DNA from: Natronosalvus caseinilyticus | GTDB taxonomy: Archaea > Halobacteriota > Halobacteria > Halobacteriales > Natrialbaceae | Length of the DNA: 64,000 nucleotides | NCBI RefSeq assembly: GCF_017357105.1 | Contig: NZ_CP071596.1 | Span: 2,914,001 to 2,978,000 of the forward strand | Direction of reading: 5' to 3' | In this document: in pieces, positions 9,317 to 17,871 of the stretch | Position numbering within the stretch: the first letter of the stretch is position 1 | How the letters are laid out: every line of letters begins with the position of its first letter | Notes under the pieces: model-generated | Database searches by the model: none | The model's input: only the letters and a program-made list of their open reading frames with translations | What the model was told of the DNA's origin: nothing | Made by a program: the position numbers and the translations under genes

Positions 9317-9326
9317 ACATTTATTA
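9317..9326 (+). promoter_or_regulatory. TATA box of the GH31 gene
   Basis: TTTATTA at 9320-9326 is about 31 bases before the ATG at 9354. This supports that start over an upstream in-frame GTG-type start at 9267, which would precede the promoter. Confidence 0.55.
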
Positions 9327-9353
9327 GCCAGAGCCACACCACTCCAGGTATCG

Positions 9354-11693
9354 ATGCAACGCGAGCGACTGACGGTTTCGGCGGTCGAGTCGTACGATCT
9401 CGAGGATGACACGGTTCGGTTCGAGTGCGCGGTCGACGGTCCCCCGGACGCCACCGAGCGGACCTGGCCCGTGACGCTTCAGTTCTACGACGATCGGACG
9501 TTCCGGTTCGAACTCGAGACGAATCCCGAGGTCCGTGCCGAACGCACGTACCCGGAGTACGACGAGTCGGCGCTGGGGTCGTCGGTCGACGTCGAAGCGA
9601 CGGAACGGGACGGGTCCCTGCATCTCGAGACTGGTGTTCTCACCGTCGTCGTCGGCCTTGACGAGTGGAGTTTTCGGATAGAGGATGAGGACGGCACGGT
9701 CTTCGAGGAACAGCGCGAGGATCTCGACGTCTTCGGTGAGGACCGCGTCGCCCCCCTCGGCGGCGTACAGGAGAAAATCAATCACAATCCCCGTCGAATG
9801 GCCGAAACGGGAACCGGATTCCGTCTTCGCCCCGACGAGAAGTTCTACGGCGTCGGCGAGCAGTTCGTCGAGTTCGACCGCCGCGGCCGGACGATCGAGG
9901 CCTGGCACGAGGAACCACTCGGAACCGAGACTCAGCGGGCGTACAAGAACATCCCGTTTCACCTCTCGACCGAGGGCTACGGCTTCCTCGTCGATACGAC
10001 CGCCAGAGTCACCTACGACTTCGGCACGGAATCGACCGCCAGCGGGACGGTCACCGTCGATGACGATCGGTTCGCGTTCGTCTTCTTCTACGGCCCGACG
10101 CTGAAGGAGATCGTTCGCCAGTACACCGCGTTCACCGGCCGACCCGAACGGCCGCCGAAGTGGAGTTTCGGGACGTGGATGTCACGCCTCGGCTACGAAT
10201 CGCGGGACGAACTCGAGGCCATCGCTGACCGGCTTCGCGAGGAGGAGATTCCCTGTGACGTCCTCCACTTGGACCCGTTCTGGATGCCCCCCAGCGAGTC
10301 CTGCACGCTCGAGTGGGACACCGATCAGTTCCCCGAGCCGGAAGGGATGATGGCGGAACTGCGCGAGCGGAACTTCCGGCTCTCCCTCTGGGAACACCCT
10401 CACGTCCCGGTGGGGACGGACGCGTTCCTCGAAGGGGCCGAGAATGGGTACTTCGTCACCGACGGCTCTGGCAAGCCGTACGTGATGGATCACACCTGCC
10501 AAGGGGACTATCGCGGGTCGCTGGTCGACTTCACGAACCCCGACGCCGTCGAGTGGTGGAAGGACAAACACCGACGGCTGCTCGAGATGGGCGTGACCGT
10601 CTTCAAGACGGACTACGGCGAGTACGTCCCCGAAGACGCCGTCTTCGCCAACGGGAAGAGCGGTCGACTGATGCACAACCTCTACCCCTATCTCTACAAC
10701 CGCGCGGTATACGAGACGGTCGGCGAGGTCAACGGCGACGAGGAGGCCCTCGTCTGGGGGCGAGCGGCCTGGACGGGGAGCCAGAAATTCCCGATGCACT
10801 GGGGCGGCGACCCCCAGACGTCCTGGAACGGGATGGCCGCGGCGCTTCGAGGCGGGTTGTCAGCCTCCCTCTCGGGAATCGCGTTCTGGAGTCACGACAT
10901 CGGCGGCTTCCGCGGAACCCCGAGCGACAACCTGTACGTCCGGTGGGCCCAGTTCGGCCTGCTCTCGAGCAACAGCCGGTGTCACGGCACAACGCCCCGC
11001 GAGCCCTGGGCCTTCGGTGAGGAGGCGCTCGACATCTTCCGGACGTACGCCCGGCTCCGGTACCGGCTGCTCCCGTACCTGTACACCTACGCCGAAATCG
11101 CCGCCCGGACGGGGCTGCCGGAGGTTCGTCCGCTGGTGCTCGAGTACCAGGACGACCCGCGAACGCATCGGCTGGATACGGAGTACCTCGTCGGCGAGGA
11201 CCTGCTCGTCGCGCCGGTCTTCGAATCCGAGACGACCCGTGACGTCTACCTTCCGCGAGGCGAGTGGCGTCACCTCTGGGACGGCGAGCGGTACGATGGC
11301 GAGCAAACCGTCGCCATCGACGCGCCACTCGAGATAATGCCGATCTTCGTTCGTGCAGGGAGCGTCCTTCCGCAACGAGAGCCAACGCCGTACGTCGAAC
11401 CGGGAACGCCGGACGAACTCTCCTTCCGGGTTACTCTCAAGGACGGCGCGGCGAGTGGGCGGTACTACGACGAGAGCGCGGACGAGCTCGTGACGATTTC
11501 AGGCGAAGTTCGCGACGGATCCCTCTCCCTTAAGGTGCCCCCACTCTCGGCGGACCAGGTGACGGTCGAGATCGTCGATACGCCCGCAGTTTCGGATGTC
11601 GTCGTCGACGGGGAATCGCTCTCTCGTACCGACGGCGATCCGGCTCCGGGCGAATGGGTGGACGCGAACGGGTCGCTGATTGCCATGTTGTAA
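9354..11693 (+). CDS. yicI: GH31 alpha-xylosidase (YicI type)
   Basis: A 779-residue family 31 glycoside hydrolase. The nucleophile lies in FKTDYGE (Asp420) and the acid/base in FPMHWGGD (Asp486). The 66-residue spacing and the surrounding residues match the E. coli alpha-xylosidase YicI (Asp416/Asp482, 772 residues) better than alpha-glucosidases of the WxDMNE type. An N-terminal beta-sandwich precedes the barrel and C-terminal beta domains follow. No signal peptide is seen, so it acts in the cytoplasm on imported oligosaccharides, removing alpha-linked xylose (or glucose). It lies next to the ATPase and IclR genes in the same direction. Confidence 0.88.
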   Translation: MQRERLTVSAVESYDLEDDTVRFECAVDGPPDATERTWPVTLQFYDDRTFRFELETNPEVRAERTYPEYDESALGSSVDVEATERDGSLHLETGVLTVVVGLDEWSFRIEDEDGTVFEEQREDLDVFGEDRVAPLGGVQEKINHNPRRMAETGTGFRLRPDEKFYGVGEQFVEFDRRGRTIEAWHEEPLGTETQRAYKNIPFHLSTEGYGFLVDTTARVTYDFGTESTASGTVTVDDDRFAFVFFYGPTLKEIVRQYTAFTGRPERPPKWSFGTWMSRLGYESRDELEAIADRLREEEIPCDVLHLDPFWMPPSESCTLEWDTDQFPEPEGMMAELRERNFRLSLWEHPHVPVGTDAFLEGAENGYFVTDGSGKPYVMDHTCQGDYRGSLVDFTNPDAVEWWKDKHRRLLEMGVTVFKTDYGEYVPEDAVFANGKSGRLMHNLYPYLYNRAVYETVGEVNGDEEALVWGRAAWTGSQKFPMHWGGDPQTSWNGMAAALRGGLSASLSGIAFWSHDIGGFRGTPSDNLYVRWAQFGLLSSNSRCHGTTPREPWAFGEEALDIFRTYARLRYRLLPYLYTYAEIAARTGLPEVRPLVLEYQDDPRTHRLDTEYLVGEDLLVAPVFESETTRDVYLPRGEWRHLWDGERYDGEQTVAIDAPLEIMPIFVRAGSVLPQREPTPYVEPGTPDELSFRVTLKDGAASGRYYDESADELVTISGEVRDGSLSLKVPPLSADQVTVEIVDTPAVSDVVVDGESLSRTDGDPAPGEWVDANGSLIAML

Positions 11694-11748
11694 GGGCGAA
11701 CGACGACGCTCGACGTCACGGACCATCAACCTCCACCGAGGAAAGAAG

Positions 11749-11791
11749 TTTAATACCATGCCCAGAAACTCTATAGTCACGACTGAGGATC
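11749..11791 (+). promoter_or_regulatory. Promoter and short leader of the sugar ABC ATPase
   Basis: TATA-like TTTAATA at 11749-11755, about 40 bases before the ATG, leaves a leader of roughly 10-13 bases holding a GAGG Shine-Dalgarno-like motif a few bases before the ATG. Most other genes here are leaderless. Confidence 0.4.
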
Positions 11792-12922
11792 ATGGGCAAA
11801 CTCGAATTACGCGACTTGACGAAGGTATTCGACGGAGGCGGTAACGACATCGTCGCCGTCGACGAATTGAACGTCACGATCGAAGACGGCGACTTTCTGG
11901 TCCTCGTGGGACCCTCCGGCTGTGGGAAGTCGACGACGCTCCGATGCATCGCCGGCCTGGAGCGGGCGACCAGCGGCGAGATACGGCTCGACGGCCGGAA
12001 CATCACTGACGCCAAACCGAAGGATCGGGACATGGCGATGGTGTTCCAGAACTACGCACTGTATCCCCACATGACGGTCCGGAAAAACATCGGGTACGGA
12101 CTGAAGATCACGACGGACCTCTCGAGCGACGAAATCGACAAACGCGTGGAATCGACGGCCAAACTCCTCGAAATTAGCGACCTCCTCGATCAGAAGCCAA
12201 AGGAGCTCTCTGGCGGCCAGCAACAGCGCGTGGCGCTGGGACGGGCAATCATCCGTGAACCTGAAGTATTCTTGATGGACGAGCCGCTGTCGAACCTCGA
12301 CGCCAAGCTTCGAACGCAAATGCGGACGGAGATCCAGCAACTCCAGCAGAACATGGACGTCACCACGATCTACGTCACGCACGACCAGACCGAGGCGATG
12401 ACCATGGGCGACAAAATCGCCATCCTCAACGGCGGGAAACTGCAACAGATCGGTACGCCGCTCGAGTGTTACCACAAACCCGACAACCAGTTCGTCGCCG
12501 GGTTCATCGGTTCGCCGTCGATGAACTTTCTCGACGTAACCCGTGACGGGGATCGATTGATCAACGACGCGTTCGAGTACGAACTGTCCGAAGAGACAGT
12601 ATCGTTGCTCGAAGAAGCGGCCGACCAGCTGACCCTCGGCATTCGACCCGAACACATCGAACTGACCGATGGAAGCGAACCGAACGCGATCGTGACCCAG
12701 GTAGACGTCGTCGAACCGATGGGGGAAGTGACCTATGCCTACATCGAACTTGGAGATCAGATTTACACGCTTAGCGTCGATGGCGAGACGCGTATCGGTG
12801 CGGGAGACGACATCGCCGTAGTGTTTCCGGAGGAGAAGATTCACCTCTTCGACGACCGGTCGGGGGTATCGATCAAGAATAGTACGACGGCGGACCACGT
12901 CGAACCGGCCCAGCATCTCTAG
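11792..12922 (+). CDS. Sugar ABC transporter ATP-binding protein, MalK/UgpC type
   Basis: A 376-residue ABC ATPase: Walker A GPSGCGKST near residue 37, signature LSGGQQQRV, Walker B VFLMDEPLSNLD, and a C-terminal TOBE-type regulatory region (about 240-365) that separates MalK/UgpC sugar-importer ATPases from other ABC ATPases. It most probably energises the permeases at 814-2743, since no other CUT1 permeases are in view. It is cytoplasmic and would bind the EAA loops of both permeases. It is followed 54 bases later by the IclR regulator. Confidence 0.93.
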   Translation: MGKLELRDLTKVFDGGGNDIVAVDELNVTIEDGDFLVLVGPSGCGKSTTLRCIAGLERATSGEIRLDGRNITDAKPKDRDMAMVFQNYALYPHMTVRKNIGYGLKITTDLSSDEIDKRVESTAKLLEISDLLDQKPKELSGGQQQRVALGRAIIREPEVFLMDEPLSNLDAKLRTQMRTEIQQLQQNMDVTTIYVTHDQTEAMTMGDKIAILNGGKLQQIGTPLECYHKPDNQFVAGFIGSPSMNFLDVTRDGDRLINDAFEYELSEETVSLLEEAADQLTLGIRPEHIELTDGSEPNAIVTQVDVVEPMGEVTYAYIELGDQIYTLSVDGETRIGAGDDIAVVFPEEKIHLFDDRSGVSIKNSTTADHVEPAQHL

Positions 12923-12976
12923 CGTTCGTTTGGTCCTTGCAAACAGTTAAGGTGGTTCTCCAGCGTATAGCTAACT

Positions 12977-13756
12977 ATGAGCGAGCAATCGACGCCAACG
13001 AAAGGGGGACGCCGGATACAGGCGGTGGAAACCACGTGTGAACTGCTCGATGCACTTCGTGAACGAGGCGGTTCGGGCGTCTCCGAACTCGCTCGAGAGA
13101 CCGGCTACTCCAAGGCGACCGTTCACTCCCATCTGGCGACGCTCCTGGATAACGAGTTCGTGGTCAAACGCGGAAACGGCTACGAAATCAGCCTCAAATT
13201 CGTCGATTTCGGCGAGTTCGCGAAGAACGGCGTTGCGATTCACGAGATCGCCAGACAGGAGGTCGATAAACTGGCCGAACAGACCGGTGAAGTAGCGCAG
13301 TTCATGGTCGAAGAGCACGGCCGTGGCGTCTACCTCCACAAGGCCCGCGGAGCGAACGCTATTCGAACCGCCTCCTACACCGGTGAACGAAAGGATCTTC
13401 ACTGCACCGCACTGGGGAAGGCGATTCTCGCCCAACTCCCGCGAGACCGCGTCGAGGAGATTATCGAGGAGCACGGTTTGCCCGCACACACCGAGAACAC
13501 GGTGTCGACGCGGGAAGCGCTGTTCGACCAACTCGAGAGGATCCGTCAGGAGAATGTGGCCTATGACGACGAGGAGGTCCTCTCCGGTCTCCGATGCGTT
13601 GCGGCGCCGATCGTGTACAAGAACGGAGACATACAGGGTGCGATCAGCATTTCGGGGCCGACCAGTCGGTTCAAACGGGATCGCTTTCGCGAGGAGTTGC
13701 CGGAAATCGTCCGAAGTGCGGCGAACGTAATCGAAGTGAACTCGACGCAGGTGTGA
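12977..13756 (+). CDS. IclR-family transcriptional regulator (sugar island)
   Basis: A 259-residue IclR protein. An N-terminal winged helix (about 12-75, ELARETGYSKATVHSHLATL as recognition region) is followed by the effector-binding domain (about 85-255) with the family's LHCTALGKAILA and GAISISGP segments. IclR proteins such as Haloferax XacR control pentose catabolism in haloarchaea, so this one probably controls the island, with the palindrome at 6869-6882 a candidate site. It shares the same architecture with the regulator at 14544-15344 but is clearly a different paralog. Confidence 0.92.
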   Translation: MSEQSTPTKGGRRIQAVETTCELLDALRERGGSGVSELARETGYSKATVHSHLATLLDNEFVVKRGNGYEISLKFVDFGEFAKNGVAIHEIARQEVDKLAEQTGEVAQFMVEEHGRGVYLHKARGANAIRTASYTGERKDLHCTALGKAILAQLPRDRVEEIIEEHGLPAHTENTVSTREALFDQLERIRQENVAYDDEEVLSGLRCVAAPIVYKNGDIQGAISISGPTSRFKRDRFREELPEIVRSAANVIEVNSTQV

Positions 13757-14389
13757 TTCGCTCCTCGCAAACGACCTCCTTGCCGCCTGCTCCCCTCAAG
13801 TGGTAGTAATCCCGAATACGACGCCTTTCACTGCTATTCTGGATCGGTGATGAAAAAGTGTTGAACATCATATTGGATACAGATCGTTTGCAGTGGACAA
13901 ACAGGTTTCCGGGACGCGCAAACAGCCGTGTTCTGGCACCTTGTGTTACACACATAAGCTCGTAATACTGGTGTCGCGTCTTCGTGCCGCTTCGTCGAAA
14001 TCTGATCTGTACCGGCGGAAGCGACCCCTTTCGAACGTGTACTATAGTAGTGATAATCCATTATGGGTGCGTTTGACCTCGCGTTCACGGCCAGATACAC
14101 GGATAGTTTTCGAGGACTTCACTTCAACATACGTTTAGTACCGATTCTACTCTACCCGAGCCTTCGCGGTTCGTTTCCCTTGAGACACCAACCCATCGTG
14201 GATGGAACGTACCCGGTCGTACGCAGTCGTACACGGATCTCGTTTCTTATATTTTCATTCGCCAAATTGAAGGTATCACTCCCAGTTTCGTGTTACAGAG
14301 CGTTATAGCGTACAGTTCAAAGCGGACAGGTTCCAGAATATATCTAATTCTAGTATGTGGTCGCTTCTCGCATATCGAAGGCATACTCG

Positions 14390-14521
14390 ATGCCCGGCAT
14401 TGACTGCCCCTGCGGTCATCAGAGACTGACGAACGGACGATGGCGGCCCGTCACACCTGAATCCGAAGGTGTTCGTGAAATGCGAACAACAAACCCTCTG
14501 GGCGAGGCATTACACGAATAA
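14390..14521 (+). CDS. Possible 43-residue protein with a CPCGH motif
   Basis: A short ATG-started frame with one CPCGH motif near its N-terminus and a charged remainder. A TATA-like sequence lies about 45 bases upstream. There is no second metal-binding motif, and the inverted repeat at 14471-14487 lies inside the frame. It is recorded because the spacing to the promoter is plausible; it may equally be non-coding. Confidence 0.2.
   Translation: MPGIDCPCGHQRLTNGRWRPVTPESEGVREMRTTNPLGEALHE
14471..14487. promoter_or_regulatory. 17-bp inverted repeat, second copy of the IclR-associated site
   Basis: GTTCGTGAAATGCGAAC matches the reverse complement of the site at 15375-15391 at 15 of 17 positions. 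The arms GTTCG/CGAAC are intact, and only the two central positions 6-7 differ. Confidence 0.5.
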
Positions 14522-14543
14522 GCACGTAACGGCCGTAGCTCGC

Positions 14544-15344
14544 TCACAGAGTTTCGCTGGCAGTGGACATGTTGATACTCGCTTCGGTCACGTTCGCGCT
14601 CTCCATGACCATGTGGGGTAATTCGTCGTGGTAGTACTCGCCGTTGAGTCGACTGGTCGGGCCCGACACGCTGATCGCCCCGAGCACCTCGCCGTTCGCG
14701 CTTCGGATTGGGGCACCGACAGCACGAATGCCCTTGATCTCCTCCTCGTCGTTGACCGCGTATCCGCGTTGGCGTATCGACTCGAGCTCCGCGAGCAACG
14801 CGTCCAGGTCGGTGATGGTGTGTTCTGTCTTCCGGACTAGCCCGTAGCTGTCGACGATCGATCGAACCCGAGTCTCGGGGAGGTGTGCGAGAACGGCCTT
14901 CCCGGTCGACGTGAAGTGGAGAAAGTCCGGTTTCTGTTCCTTCGCCGTGTGGTAGTCGTCGCCAACGGCGTTCTCCCCCGGGACTTTATAGATGTTTCGC
15001 TCGAGGCCGTGCTGTTCGCACATCAGGTGGGCGTACTCGCCGCTCCGCTCGGCGAGGCGGTCGACCGTCGACTTGCCGTGCTCGAAGAGGACGTGCCGAT
15101 GGCGAACCGATTTGCCGAGATAGAGGAACTCGAGGCTGAGGTGGTAGGTGTCGCCGCGTTTGACCACCAGCCGTTTCTCCCGAAGCGTGTTGAGGTAGGA
15201 GTGGGCCGAACTCTTCGAGAGGTCGAGCGCCGTCGCCAGTTCGGTCACCCCGACGCCGTCGCGTTTCTCGAGCGTTTCGATCACGTCACAGGCTCGAGCG
15301 ACGGTCTCGAGGGTCCGGGCGGAACCGGTTTCGTGGTCGTTCAT
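14544..15344 (-). CDS. IclR-family transcriptional regulator (peptide/amide locus)
   Basis: A 266-residue IclR protein: winged helix at about 8-70 (ELATALDLSKSSAHSYLNTL) and effector domain with FTSTGKAVLAHLPE and GAISVSGPTSR. The frame is open to 15494, but the ATG at 15344 is used because earlier codons do not look like coding haloarchaeal sequence and a weak TATA (near 15366-15373) fits this start. A perfect inverted repeat sits just upstream. It probably governs the divergent carbamoylase and dpp operon, perhaps also itself. Confidence 0.9.
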   Translation of the reverse strand: MNDHETGSARTLETVARACDVIETLEKRDGVGVTELATALDLSKSSAHSYLNTLREKRLVVKRGDTYHLSLEFLYLGKSVRHRHVLFEHGKSTVDRLAERSGEYAHLMCEQHGLERNIYKVPGENAVGDDYHTAKEQKPDFLHFTSTGKAVLAHLPETRVRSIVDSYGLVRKTEHTITDLDALLAELESIRQRGYAVNDEEEIKGIRAVGAPIRSANGEVLGAISVSGPTSRLNGEYYHDELPHMVMESANVTEASINMSTASETL

Positions 15345-15374
15345 ATGTGTCACTCGTGAGCACACCTCAAAACT

Positions 15375-15391
15375 GTTCGCATTTGGCGAAC
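15375..15391. promoter_or_regulatory. Perfect 17-bp inverted repeat upstream of the second IclR gene
   Basis: GTTCGC-ATTTG-GCGAAC has 6-bp perfect arms and lies 31-47 bases before the IclR start, adjoining the probable TATA/BRE position. Its location suits autoregulation. A near copy lies at 14471-14487. Confidence 0.6.
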
Positions 15392-15563
15392 CGCTGGTAG
15401 CGTTAGCCGGTGGTCGGCTCAATCCGGAGAACTGCTCGGGTGCACACGCTTGCGATGACCCTCCCAGCAATCGAACGAACGCCGGCGTTCTCATTTCGAA
15501 GGGAGTAACAATCGAAGTCGACCCGACGATATCGATGGTTCAGCCGGCAACGTCGGCGACGAC

Positions 15564-16256
15564 TCAGTCCACGACGTACTGCTCGAGGAAGCGCGTGTAG
15601 AGTCGTCTGGACTCCTGTGCCTTCGCGTACCGGTCGGGCGTGGCCGAGCGCGAGAGGTGCTGGCGACACCGGTCCGAAGCCAGCCGGTCGCGGAGGATGA
15701 TCTCGACCATGGACCGATCGAATTCGGGGTGGAACTGAATGCCGAGAGCGGGCACCCTGGTCGATTCGAACGCCTGTACGCCAGTTCGATTCGTCGCGAG
15801 GACTCGCGCGTCCAGTGGCGGTTCCCGAACGTGGTCGCGGTGCCAGCAAAACGACGTGATGGTGCGGTCGAAACCGGCGAACAGGTCGTGGTTCGATCCC
15901 GCTTCGGTCAGGTCGATGTCCTCGAATCCGGCCGAACGCTCCGGGAGCGTCTCGATCGTGCCGCCGAGCACCGACGTAACGACTTGGTGGCCGAAACACA
16001 CGCCGAGGATCGGAATCGCTTCGGCGATGGCGGCGCGGGTCGCGTCCTCGAGGTGGACGAGGAACGGGGGCCGTCGGTTGATGCGCGCGTGAGAGCCGGT
16101 GACGATCACCGCATCGGCATTGACTACTGAGTGCAACTGATCGCGTCGGGGGTCGAGGACGCGAAACTCGACGTCCGGGAATCGATCGGTAACGATGCGC
16201 TGGATCGCCGTTGCGTAGTCGAACCGGTTGGGGGGTTGAATGCACGCGAGTCTCAT
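15564..16256 (-). CDS. Class I glutamine amidotransferase-like protein (GATase domain)
   Basis: A 230-residue stand-alone class I GATase domain. The nucleophile elbow is GVCFGHQ and the His-Glu pair is in IQFHPE, so the catalytic triad is complete. In the family this domain hydrolyses glutamine or gamma-glutamyl amides; stand-alone members include gamma-glutamyl hydrolases of peptides and polyamines. It is divergent from the M20 carbamoylase, next to an IclR regulator and a peptide ABC operon, so hydrolysis of an imported amide is plausible. The ATG at 16256 is preferred over an upstream start at 16349, whose extension is Arg-rich and non-conserved in type. Confidence 0.83.
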   Translation of the reverse strand: MRLACIQPPNRFDYATAIQRIVTDRFPDVEFRVLDPRRDQLHSVVNADAVIVTGSHARINRRPPFLVHLEDATRAAIAEAIPILGVCFGHQVVTSVLGGTIETLPERSAGFEDIDLTEAGSNHDLFAGFDRTITSFCWHRDHVREPPLDARVLATNRTGVQAFESTRVPALGIQFHPEFDRSMVEIILRDRLASDRCRQHLSRSATPDRYAKAQESRRLYTRFLEQYVVD

Positions 16257-16461
16257 GGTGGGCGTTCGTGGTCGTCTCGACCTCGACCCGCGACGGCCGG
16301 TGACAGTCCACTCCCGTGGATGCCGTCTGGGTTCGGATTCACGGCTCAATCGATGGCCGAGGCCTCGAGTGTACGCAACGCTCTAACGGAACGTCCCATA
16401 ACTGTTCGGGTGCCGTCGAACGCGGACGGCTCGATACCGTGGGTGCTGTCAAACGCAAACA

Positions 16462-16467
16462 CTTAAC
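16462..16467 (+). promoter_or_regulatory. TATA-like element of the carbamoylase gene
   Basis: CTTAAC in an AT-richer stretch (16452-16470), about 32 bases before the ATG at 16497, consistent with leaderless transcription. Confidence 0.35.
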
Positions 16468-16496
16468 ACAGCAGGCTTCGCATCGGTCAGGTGTAC

Positions 16497-17747
16497 ATGA
16501 TGGTCTCCGAGGAGAGGCTTCGGGCCGACATCGAAGCGAACGCCCGGTTCGGCGCGTTAGCGGACGTCGACGGCCGCGGGCGAACGGTACTGACGGGAAC
16601 GGAAGCGAACGAACTGGCGCGCGATCGGTTCGTCGACCGACTCGAGGACGCAGGTCTCGAGGTACGAATCGACGCCGTCGGCAACGTCGTCGGCCGGTGG
16701 GACCCGCCCGAAGCCGATTCGACGGCGGCCCCTGTCGCGTCGGGAAGCCACCTGGACTCGGTGCCGGTCGGCGGCATCTTCGATGGCCCACTCGGCGTCT
16801 ACGCGGCGCTCGAGGCCGTCCGGGCGATCCGGGAGTCAGACCAATCCCTCGACCGGCCGATCGACGTGGTGTGCTTCTCCGAGGAGGAAGGACAGCGATT
16901 TGGCAACGGATTGCTCGGTTCGTCGGTCGCGACGGGCCGGACGACCGTCGACGAGGCGCTCGCCTTCGAGGACGATTCGGGGACGGTGCTCGAGGACGCT
17001 CTCGAGCACATTGGCTATCGCGGCTCGGGACGCCTCAACGCTGCCGCGTGGGACGCCTGGCTCGAACTGCACGTTGAACAGGGGACGAAACTCGAGCGGG
17101 CGGGAGCGTCGGCGGGCGTCGTCACGTCGATCACGGGAATCACCCACTGTTACGTCGACGTCGCCGGCGAAGCCGACCACGCGGGATCGACGCCGATGGA
17201 CGACCGGAGCGACGCCCTCGCCGCCGCGAGCGAAATCGTCCTCGACGTCGAGGACGCAGCCAATCGAATCGTCGCCGACCACTCGGCGTCCGCGGTCGGC
17301 ACCGTCGGAAAGGCGTCAGTCTCGCCGAACGCGACGAACGTCATTCCGGGGTCGGTCCGGCTGGGGGTCGACGTCCGGGACGTCGAACCCGAATCGATGG
17401 AGTCACTCGTCGAGGCGCTCGAGGAGAGTGCGCGGCGGGTCGAGGCCGAGCGCGTCGTCGACGTAACGGTGACCCGACCGTACGACATCCCGCCGGAACC
17501 GATGGCTCCCCGGTGTCGTGACGCGATGCTCGAGGCGGGCGCGGCGTCCGGCGTCGAGACCCTCCGGATGCACTCCGGCGCGGCTCACGACACGATGAAC
17601 GTCGCGCGGGTAACCGATGCGGGACTGTTGTTCGCCCCGTCTCGAGATGGGCTCTCCCACAACCCCCAGGAGTGGACCGAATGGACGGATTGTGCCAGGG
17701 CGACGGCCGTCCTCGCGGAGGCGATTGCTCGACTGGCCGATTCTTGA
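16497..17747 (+). CDS. M20-family Zn-dependent amidohydrolase (N-carbamoyl-L-amino acid hydrolase / allantoate amidohydrolase type)
   Basis: About 416 residues of the hydantoinase/carbamoylase subfamily of M20. Metal and catalytic motifs in order: SGSHLDSVPVGGIFDGPLGV (His, Asp), FSEEEGQRFGNG (Glu pair), LHVEQG (His), the dimerisation lid with HAGSTPMDDR, and MHSGAAHDT near the end. Such enzymes release ammonia and CO2 from N-carbamoyl amino acids or ureides. Start codons at 16491 (GTG), 16497 and 16500 are possible; an ATG is preferred. It precedes the dpp operon by about 125 bases. Confidence 0.87.
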   Translation: MMVSEERLRADIEANARFGALADVDGRGRTVLTGTEANELARDRFVDRLEDAGLEVRIDAVGNVVGRWDPPEADSTAAPVASGSHLDSVPVGGIFDGPLGVYAALEAVRAIRESDQSLDRPIDVVCFSEEEGQRFGNGLLGSSVATGRTTVDEALAFEDDSGTVLEDALEHIGYRGSGRLNAAAWDAWLELHVEQGTKLERAGASAGVVTSITGITHCYVDVAGEADHAGSTPMDDRSDALAAASEIVLDVEDAANRIVADHSASAVGTVGKASVSPNATNVIPGSVRLGVDVRDVEPESMESLVEALEESARRVEAERVVDVTVTRPYDIPPEPMAPRCRDAMLEAGAASGVETLRMHSGAAHDTMNVARVTDAGLLFAPSRDGLSHNPQEWTEWTDCARATAVLAEAIARLADS

Positions 17748-17771
17748 ACGAATCGGAGACCATCTCGGCGA

Positions 17772-17843
17772 GCGAATTTCGCGTCTCGAGTGGCTGAGAC
17801 ACCCGTCTTCAGTATTCGAACGAAATAATGCGTACATTTATAT
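17772..17843 (+). promoter_or_regulatory. dpp operon promoter region
   Basis: TATA box ATTTATAT at 17836-17843, about 32 bases before the dppA ATG. A perfect 11-bp inverted repeat GCGAATTTCGC lies at 17772-17782, about 55 bases further upstream and just after the carbamoylase stop. Its half sites resemble those near the IclR gene (GCGAAC). Confidence 0.5.
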
Positions 17844-17871
17844 GTGATGAGTGTGGTACTCACAGGCAGGC

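Larger units (their letters stand above)
13757..14543. other. 790-base low-coding stretch between the two IclR genes
   Basis: No convincing long gene. GC is visibly lower than in the flanks and all longer frames have atypical composition. It holds a TATA-like AATATATC near 14337-14345, a 43-codon frame (14390-14521) and an inverted repeat (14471-14487) that resembles the site upstream of the second IclR gene. It may be a decayed region or a regulatory spacer. Confidence 0.5.

Noticed and set aside
13893-14308. Two overlapping plus-strand frames of 81 residues
   Set aside because: Composition unlike haloarchaeal proteins (Ser/Arg/Leu, few acids), and no promoter or ribosome-binding site.
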